Shown: in pieces, positions 58,325-64,000 of the stretch
Numbering within the stretch: position 1 is the stretch's first letter
Layout of the letters: each line of letters starts with the position of its first letter
DNA from: Alphaproteobacteria bacterium
Lineage (GTDB): Bacteria; Pseudomonadota; Alphaproteobacteria; Micavibrionales; Micavibrionaceae
DNA: 64,000 bases
Direction: 5' to 3'
Assembly: GCA_021775965.1 (NCBI GenBank)
Contig: JAJFGV010000064.1
Span: forward strand, 1-64,000
Made by a program: the position numbers and the translations under genes
Notes under the pieces: model-generated
Database searches by the model: none
Seen by the model: the letters and a program-made list of their open reading frames with translations, nothing else
Told to the model about the DNA's origin: nothing

Positions 58325-58512
58325 GAAAATCGTTAGACTTTTGAAAAAACGGGAATGTTCAACTCTTCTCAAGACCATAGTATGTCTATTAATTATCACG
58401 AATATATGCATAAATTATTCATTTTTATAAGTAAAAAGGCAGGTTTTATTGAATTCTTGAATAGTATTCAGAGCGCCTTGTCTTAACTATTTATAAACTA
58501 CTTGCGCTCATA

Positions 58513-58581
58513 CTGTAGCTAGGGTTAACCTACAGATAACACAGCCGCCACGCCTCTTTACAATGCGCAACCTTGGCGGCT
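58513..58581. promoter_or_regulatory. Palindrome and hairpin upstream of the Abi gene
   Basis: CTGTAG (58513) and CTACAG (58530) enclose a GGTTAACC core, an operator-like palindrome. A hairpin with perfect 8-base arms AGCCGCCA (58543) and TGGCGGCT (58574), followed by TTCTT, lies 25 bases before the start codon and could work as a leader hairpin or attenuator. Confidence 0.45.
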
Positions 58582-58606
58582 TTCTTCTGTCTAGAGAACA
58601 AATACG

Positions 58607-59509
58607 TTGCCTGAAAATTATACAAAACCTGCATTAACTTTCGAAGAGCAATTACTGCTTCTGCACGAACGCGGTCTTTCTGTACCAAATAAAGATGAGG
58701 CGCTGAAAAATCTAGAGTGTAATAGTTATTACCGACTAAGTGGATACTGGTACCCATTCAGAGTCAAGCGAGACAACGTCATCACAGATCAACTTCGACC
58801 AGGAACAACCTGGGAGCAAATAATTGAGTTATACGAGTTTGATAGACGTTTGCGTTTATTACTGATTGACGCCATTGATCGAGTGGAAATTGCGATTAGG
58901 ACACAAGTTATTACTACACTCGCGCACTCATACGGAGCATTCGCGCATACAGATCCCGCAAACTTTCATGGTAGCTTTTTACATGTAAAATGGCTGAAAA
59001 CAATTGAAGTTGAAGTAGGGCGTTCAAAAGAAGAATTTATTCAACATTATCAGAGGAAATATAATGGCTTCCCTACCATCCCAATCTGGATGCTAACAGA
59101 GGTGATGAGTCTTGGATTGCTCTCCAGACTTTATAAGGGGCTAGCGAATGATGATAAAAAGCAAGTTTCTGAGTACTTCAAACTGCACCACAAGCGCCTA
59201 ACCGGTTGGCTACACACTCTCACATATGTGCGTAATATTTGTGCTCATCACAGTAGACTTTGGAACAGAGAATTATCTATCAAACCGGAGGAATCTAAAG
59301 ATCCGGACTGGACATCACCGACGACGCCTACGAATAAGCGTCTATTCTTCATATTATTAATGCTGAGACACTTACTTAAACAAATTGGATGTGGCGATGC
59401 TTGGTACCAATCGTGCAATGAGCTGCTGGAACCTGTTGCAAACAATGAGCTCTGGAGAAATGCTATGGGTATGCCGCCAGATTGGAAAAATCATCCTATA
59501 TGGCGTTAA
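58607..59509 (+). CDS. Abi_2 (AbiD/AbiF-type) abortive-infection family protein
   Basis: A 300-residue soluble protein of the Abi_2 family, some members of which stop phage multiplication. The N-terminal block (FEEQLLLLHERGLSV, then CNSYYRLSGYWYPF) and YEFDRRLRLLLIDAIDRVEI are typical. R-x4-H in VRNICAHHSRLWNRE near residue 208 is the HEPN-type motif of RNA-cleaving toxins. The start is TTG, with an AGAGA stretch about 10 bases upstream; there is no in-frame ATG nearby. It is a single gene, AT-rich compared with cfa, behind a tRNA-Arg gene, consistent with horizontal transfer. Antiviral activity is inferred. Confidence 0.87.
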   Translation: MPENYTKPALTFEEQLLLLHERGLSVPNKDEALKNLECNSYYRLSGYWYPFRVKRDNVITDQLRPGTTWEQIIELYEFDRRLRLLLIDAIDRVEIAIRTQVITTLAHSYGAFAHTDPANFHGSFLHVKWLKTIEVEVGRSKEEFIQHYQRKYNGFPTIPIWMLTEVMSLGLLSRLYKGLANDDKKQVSEYFKLHHKRLTGWLHTLTYVRNICAHHSRLWNRELSIKPEESKDPDWTSPTTPTNKRLFFILLMLRHLLKQIGCGDAWYQSCNELLEPVANNELWRNAMGMPPDWKNHPIWR

Positions 59510-59523
59510 TGCCGCCTCATTTT

Positions 59524-60804
59524 TTAAGCCGCTTTTTTCTGTTTGGTTTCCTGCGCTTTTAGCTTCTGCTCCGTTTCAAAAATATAATCACGGCTGAGGC
59601 CGGCGGCATCGCGGGTGCGGGCGAGTTGCATTTGAAATACCATTTGCGGGCCGGTTCTAAAGGTCATTTCACAGGTGGTCAGGTAAAATTCCCACATCCG
59701 GCAAAAACGTTCATCATAAAGGTCGGTGATTTTGTCACGGTTTTTCTGAAAGCGTTTGTTCCATTCAGCCAGCGTATCGGCGTAATGCACGCGCAGCACT
59801 TCGACGTCGCTCACCCAAAGACGCTGGCGTTCGGTGGCGCCGAAAACTTCCGACATGGCCGGAGAGTAACCGCCGGGGAAAATATATTTTCTAATCCACG
59901 GGCTGGTAGTTGATGGCGGACTCATGTGACCGATGGAGTGGAGCAGGGCAATACCATCATCAGTGAGCAGATCATAAACATGTTTGAAAAATTCATCATA
60001 ACGTGTGGTGCCAACATGTTCGAACATGCCGACGGAAATGATACGATCGAACGGTCCTTTGACTTTGCGGTAGTCGAGCAGTTCGAATTTTACGCGGTCC
60101 GACAGGCCTTCGGCTTCGGCGCGTTCCACGGCGATCTTGTGTTGCTCTTCCGATAGGGTGACGCCGAGAATTTCGACATTGGCGCGCTTGGCCAGATCAA
60201 GCGCCATCCCGCCCCAGCCGCAGCCAATATCAAGAATGCGCTGGCCGTCTTCGAGTTTTAGTTTGGCGGCGAGGTGGCGTTTCTTTTTCTCTTGTGCCTG
60301 CTCCAGCGTTTCGTTGCCGTCTTCGAAATAGGCGCAGGAATATTGCATGTCTTCATCAAGGAAAAGTTTGTAGAGCTCGGCGGAGAGATCATAGTGATGC
60401 GCGACATTTTTCTGGGCTTTGCCAATCGGATTATGTTGTTGAATGCCACGCAAGATACGCCATGTTTTGCGCAACACTTGTTGTAGCGGATAAGAAGCCA
60501 TCGAGCGGCGGTTAAGTGAAAACAGCCCGAGGAAATCTTTGAGGGTCGAGCCTTCTTCAAAGATCATGGTGCCGTCCATGTAGGATTCGCCGGCGTAAAG
60601 GTCGGGGTTGCGGAAAAGTTTCAGAGGCAGGTTTGGGTCGGTCATGCGCACGGTAACGACGGGTTCTTCGGTTCCCTTGAATTCGGTAATTTCTTCATTG
60701 GAGTCAATCAGGCGCAATGTGCCGACTTGTATAAAGCGTGTCAGCATATTCGAGAGCAGGGTTTTTCCCAGCTTCTGTAGAGGGGTGAGTGTTGTTTCGG
60801 TCAT
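59524..60804 (-). CDS. cfa: Cyclopropane-fatty-acyl-phospholipid synthase
   Basis: A SAM-dependent enzyme that methylenates unsaturated acyl chains in the membrane. An N-terminal lipid-binding part is followed by the methyltransferase fold with ILDIGCGWGGMALDLAK (SAM site) and GVTLSEEQHKIAVERAEA. Later motifs are DRIISVGMFEHVG and KYIFPGGYSPAMSE. I choose the ATG at 60804 (MTETTLTPL), which has an AGGAGAAG site, over the frame extending to 60861. It overlaps nothing and is divergent from glnII. Confidence 0.95.
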   Translation of the reverse strand: MTETTLTPLQKLGKTLLSNMLTRFIQVGTLRLIDSNEEITEFKGTEEPVVTVRMTDPNLPLKLFRNPDLYAGESYMDGTMIFEEGSTLKDFLGLFSLNRRSMASYPLQQVLRKTWRILRGIQQHNPIGKAQKNVAHHYDLSAELYKLFLDEDMQYSCAYFEDGNETLEQAQEKKKRHLAAKLKLEDGQRILDIGCGWGGMALDLAKRANVEILGVTLSEEQHKIAVERAEAEGLSDRVKFELLDYRKVKGPFDRIISVGMFEHVGTTRYDEFFKHVYDLLTDDGIALLHSIGHMSPPSTTSPWIRKYIFPGGYSPAMSEVFGATERQRLWVSDVEVLRVHYADTLAEWNKRFQKNRDKITDLYDERFCRMWEFYLTTCEMTFRTGPQMVFQMQLARTRDAAGLSRDYIFETEQKLKAQETKQKKAA

Positions 60805-60991
60805 GTTTCTTCTCCTGATTGATGGGCATTCATAGCAGGGTGGTGGCTTAAGACCCAGCAAAATGTGGCTTTACAGCCAAGGCATGCAAAAAACACATAC
60901 CTCATATATTATATTTGCAAAGCTTGTAACATATGTTTAGGGTGTAAGTGTTTTTTATTACTTAACCCAAGCTCCAAAGGAGAGCGTTACT

Positions 60992-62104
60992 ATGTCTAAA
61001 TTTAAGATGGCTGAATATATCTGGCTTGATGGTGCGACGCCGACGCGTTATGTGCGGTCGAAAGCGCGCGTTGTTGATGTTGGCAGCAAACCTTCTATCG
61101 AAGATTTCCCGGAATGGAGCTTTGACGGCTCCTCGACCAATCAGGCCGAAGGGCATGATTCCGATTGTATTTTAAAGCCGGTCTCTTTTATTGCCGATCC
61201 CATCCGTGGCGAAGGCAATTTCCTGGTGATGACCGAGGTTTATACACCGGATGATCAGCCGCATGAATCCAATTCACGCGCGCAGTTGCGGGCTGTTTTG
61301 GATGCGGGCGCAGCGGCGCAGGAGCCATGGGCCGGATTTGAGCAGGAATACACATTATTTGCCAACCGCACACCGCTGGGCTGGCCGGAAAGTGGTTTCC
61401 CGGGACCGCAGGGACCTTATTACTGCGGAGTCGGTGCCGATGAAGTGCATGGCCGCGAGATTGCCGAGCATCATGCGAGGGTCTGTCTTGAGGCCGGGCT
61501 GATCTATTACGGTCTGAATGCCGAGGTGATGCCTGGTCAGTGGGAGTTTCAGATTGGCTTCCGTGGTGATCCGAAGGAAGCATGTGATGTGCTGAACATT
61601 TCCGATCATGTGTGGTTCGGGCGCTGGTTGCTTTACCGCGTGGCCGAAGAATATGGCGTTTCAGTTTCCACGCACAACAAGCCGGTCAGAGGCGACTGGA
61701 ACGGTGCGGGGATGCATACCAACTTCTCGACCAAAGACACGCGTGACCCGAAAAAGGGGCGGGCGGCTATTGATGCAGCTGTTGAAGCGTTGGCGGGCAA
61801 ACATCAGGAGCATATTGTTCTTTATGGTGCCGGGTTGGAGCGGCGTTTGACCGGGCTGCATGAAACCTGCGACATCAATACGTTCAGAGCCGGTGCGGCG
61901 GACCGTGGCGCGTCGATCCGTATTCCGAAGCCGGTTGATCAGAAAGGTTACGGTTATTTTGAAGACCGCAGGCCTGGGGCCAATGCTGACCCGTATCTGG
62001 TGGCGGCACGGCTGTGCACAACGGTTTGTGGTGTTGATGAATCGGTTATGCAGTTTACCAGCTGGCCGCGCGAGGAAACGCTTTTGGCGGTTGCTGCTGA
62101 GTAA
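60992..62104 (+). CDS. glnII: Type II glutamine synthetase
   Basis: Condenses ammonia and glutamate with ATP. The 370-residue length and motifs are those of the eukaryote-like GSII: FDGSSTNQAEGHDSDCILKP near residue 45, GFEQEYTLF near 115, GLNAEVMPGQWEFQIG near 173, and RRLTGLHETCDINTF with its substrate residues near 285. Rhizobia and relatives use it besides GSI under nitrogen limitation. No clear sigma-54 promoter was found in the 187 bases before it. A strong terminator follows. Confidence 0.96.
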   Translation: MSKFKMAEYIWLDGATPTRYVRSKARVVDVGSKPSIEDFPEWSFDGSSTNQAEGHDSDCILKPVSFIADPIRGEGNFLVMTEVYTPDDQPHESNSRAQLRAVLDAGAAAQEPWAGFEQEYTLFANRTPLGWPESGFPGPQGPYYCGVGADEVHGREIAEHHARVCLEAGLIYYGLNAEVMPGQWEFQIGFRGDPKEACDVLNISDHVWFGRWLLYRVAEEYGVSVSTHNKPVRGDWNGAGMHTNFSTKDTRDPKKGRAAIDAAVEALAGKHQEHIVLYGAGLERRLTGLHETCDINTFRAGAADRGASIRIPKPVDQKGYGYFEDRRPGANADPYLVAARLCTTVCGVDESVMQFTSWPREETLLAVAAE

Positions 62105-62127
62105 ATTTTTTCATTTTATCTCTGGAG

Positions 62128-62158
62128 AAGGGCGCCCTTATGCAGGGTGCCCTTTTTC
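62128..62158 (+). terminator. Rho-independent terminator after glnII
   Basis: AGGGCGCCC and GGGTGCCCT arms with a short loop, followed by TTTTT. Confidence 0.9.
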
Positions 62159-62378
62159 TATTAAAATCAATAAATTAGAAAACTTTGTGAATGCTGGGCC
62201 TTAGTTTATTCAGGGCGGGTTTTGTGGTAATCTCTATAGGTGTGCTATTCTTAAAGTTATGAAAATCCAATATAATCAATTTGTTAACCTTTATCGCGTA
62301 AAAATAACTTTGAGCAAAAGATCCTAAATTTCACTGTGTATCTCAAGATCATATTAATCATCAGGTTAAGAGCAAAAC

Positions 62379-64000
62379 ATGAGTAAAGATGAAGTAAGCA
62401 ACATGGGTGAATCTCCAGACGGTAAGCTGGAGAAGGGCGATTTTGTATCGCAGGATATGAGCGCGTTGGATATTGATATGGAAGGTGAAGACATCAAGCC
62501 TGAACAGGACGGTGGTCAACTTCCCGTTAAATATAAAAAACCCAAAGCATCCAAAGATCGTGGCGCGATTCAAAAAGCCTATACCGATATACAGGCAAAA
62601 GCCGGCGCCGGCGATGAAAGTGAAGACGGACGCCATAAGGGACGTATTGGTGATCGTCTGGTTTCGATGGGCATTATTACAGAAGACCAGTTAAACGTCG
62701 CCATTCAGGAAAAGAAAATTTCCGGCAAGATGCTAGGAACCGTTATGGTCGATCTTGGTTTTATTGATCAGGAAACTCTGACGGCATTTTTGGCTGAATC
62801 TTCAGGCTTTGATGTATTCGATCCCAAACACACGATTGTTGATGGTGATGCCCTAAACCTTCTTGAGAAGGACGTGGCAATTAAACATCAGGTTCTTCCG
62901 ATTTCTGTGACGGATGAAGAAGTTCGTGTGGCAATGGAAGATCCTTATGATGTGGTGGCGCTTGATATATTGCGCCGTTATTTCCCCAAAGGCGCTCAGA
63001 TTACACCCCTTGTTACAACGTCTAAAGTTTTGGCGGATGCGATTGATGCCGCTTATGGTTATGCCAGTTCTATCAATGCGATATTGAAAGAACTTGAAGA
63101 AAACAAAGAGCAAGTGGATATTGCCACGCTGGATGAAAACAAGGCGTTTACACATCCTATTGTTCGTCTTGTGAATGCTCTCGTTTTTGATGCTGTGAAA
63201 ATCGGTGCGTCCGATCTTCACTTTGAACCGGAGGATAATTTTGTTCGCGTGCGTTATCGTCTGGATGGTGTTCTTTTTACAGCCCAAATTTTGCACAAAC
63301 AGCACTGGAGTGGCGTTTCTCAGCGCATAAAAATTATGTCGGAGATGAATATTGCTGACAAACTGACGGCGCAAGATGGTCGTTTTAGTATGAATGTCGG
63401 TGGCCGTGAGGCTGATTTCCGTGTGTCTTCACTGCCGACTGTTCACGGCGAAAATATTGTTCTGCGGGTGTTGGATAAAAGCGCCAGTATTATGCCGCTC
63501 GAAAAGCTGGGCTTTAGCGAGACCAATATGACGCTCATCAGGACAGCGCAAAGCACACCTGAGGGAAATATTATCGTGACGGGTCCGCCGGGTAGCGGTA
63601 AGACCACATCGCTTTATTCGATGCTCAATGAAATTAACGATGTCGAAGTTAACATCCAGACCCTGGAAGATCCGGTTGAATATTCTCTGCCAATGATCCG
63701 CCAGACGCATGTGCGCGAGGGTGTTTTAGAATTCGCTGACGGTATCAAGGCGTTGTTACGTCAGGATCCGGATATCATCTTTATTGGTGAGATTCGTGAC
63801 AAAACCACGGCTGAAATGGCACTAAAGGCTGCGATGACGGGTCACCAGGTCTATACAACACTACACACCAATGATTCTTTCGGTGCTATTCCGCGTTTGC
63901 TTGATCTTGGTTTGAAGCCGGGCATGATTGCCGGGGCCATTGTTTCTGTTTTTGCGCAACGTTTGACGCGGGTTTTGTGCCCCAACTGTAAAGAAGAATA
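62379..64000 (+). CDS. PilB/GspE-type secretion ATPase (3'-truncated by window edge)
   Basis: The frame opens at ATG 62379 and is still open at the window edge (540 codons). An acidic N-terminal extension is followed by a GspE N-domain (GDRLVSMGIITEDQLNVAIQ near residue 90) and the hexameric ATPase core. The core has Walker A GPPGSGKT (402-409), an Asp box around TLEDPVEY, Walker B RQDPDIIFIGEIRD and a His box TLHTNDS, and the first half of a zinc motif (CPNC) lies at the edge. It powers type IV pilus extension (PilB) or type II secretion (GspE); which one depends on genes outside the window. An AAGAG site precedes the start. Confidence 0.93.
   Translation, partial: MSKDEVSNMGESPDGKLEKGDFVSQDMSALDIDMEGEDIKPEQDGGQLPVKYKKPKASKDRGAIQKAYTDIQAKAGAGDESEDGRHKGRIGDRLVSMGIITEDQLNVAIQEKKISGKMLGTVMVDLGFIDQETLTAFLAESSGFDVFDPKHTIVDGDALNLLEKDVAIKHQVLPISVTDEEVRVAMEDPYDVVALDILRRYFPKGAQITPLVTTSKVLADAIDAAYGYASSINAILKELEENKEQVDIATLDENKAFTHPIVRLVNALVFDAVKIGASDLHFEPEDNFVRVRYRLDGVLFTAQILHKQHWSGVSQRIKIMSEMNIADKLTAQDGRFSMNVGGREADFRVSSLPTVHGENIVLRVLDKSASIMPLEKLGFSETNMTLIRTAQSTPEGNIIVTGPPGSGKTTSLYSMLNEINDVEVNIQTLEDPVEYSLPMIRQTHVREGVLEFADGIKALLRQDPDIIFIGEIRDKTTAEMALKAAMTGHQVYTTLHTNDSFGAIPRLLDLGLKPGMIAGAIVSVFAQRLTRVLCPNCKEE

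Larger units (their letters stand above)
58147..58606. other. Region between tRNA-Arg(ACG) and the Abi gene
   Basis: About 460 bases without a gene. The first 120 bases hold the GC-rich tRNA-trailing repeat and a terminator. The rest is AT-rich and ends in the palindrome and hairpin that precede the Abi gene. No integrase or clear attachment repeat bounds the change in composition. Confidence 0.6.

Noticed and set aside
60805-60991. Sigma-54 promoter for glnII
   Set aside because: Looked for TGGC-N-GC at -24/-12 spacing in the region upstream; only partial matches with wrong spacing were found.

Overview
The window looks like a contiguous piece of an alphaproteobacterial chromosome of moderate GC content. 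Pointers to Alphaproteobacteria are a DUF3126 gene, an ELM1-type protein, olsB-olsA for ornithine lipids, type II glutamine synthetase, class II DAHP synthase, the yqeY/carA/carB and dnaG-rpoD neighbourhoods, and one perfect CtrA-type box (TTAA-N7-TTAAC). I cannot name the genus; a free-living, motile or predatory lineage near Micavibrio or the Rhodospirillales is a guess. Both window edges cut genes: mfd runs in from the left and a PilB/GspE-type secretion ATPase runs out at the right.

Layout. 1-9 kb: mfd, glutamate-type dehydrogenase, a small conserved protein and an AmgK-like sugar kinase, facing an O-antigen-ligase-like and a UPF0104-like membrane protein, then aspartate aminotransferase. 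8.6-14.6 kb: a hypothetical gene, a palindromic repeat, a patatin lipase, the ELM1-trxB-lysR operon, a divergent Lrp regulator and a hypothetical gene. 14.7-25.9 kb: greA, then carA, a beta-carbonic anhydrase and carB in line, yqeY, dnaG, rpoD and tRNA-Ile(CAT). 26-37 kb is the accessory and envelope part: a secreted YadA-head/S74-chaperone protein, a TIGR03032 protein, periplasmic and coiled-coil hypotheticals, an outer-membrane porin, a chemoreceptor and rpsD. 37-47 kb: gltX-trmJ, NAD synthase with DAHP synthase, a eukaryote-like class I cyclic nucleotide phosphodiesterase, waaA-lpxK for lipid A/Kdo. 47-52 kb: an operon of three exported proteins, including an 1139-residue double beta-helix protein and a neighbour sharing a nine-cysteine domain. 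52-58 kb: DUF3126, olsA, olsB, a low-molecular-weight phosphatase whose stop lies inside tRNA-Arg(CCT), a hypothetical gene, an OmpA-like periplasmic protein and tRNA-Arg(ACG). 58-64 kb: an Abi_2 defence-type gene, cfa, glnII and the start of a pilB/gspE gene.

The strongest candidates for something undescribed are (1) the three-gene operon at 47.2-52.1 kb, with a paired nine-cysteine domain and an 11-base G tract inside the giant surface gene that could switch it on and off, and (2) modules behind the tRNA genes: both tRNA-Arg genes are followed by the same 49-base repeat, and tRNA-Arg(CCT) and tRNA-Ile each have a second copy of their 3' end downstream, resembling the rtT repeats of the E. 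coli tyrT operon. No rRNA, CRISPR array, transposase or integrase was seen.
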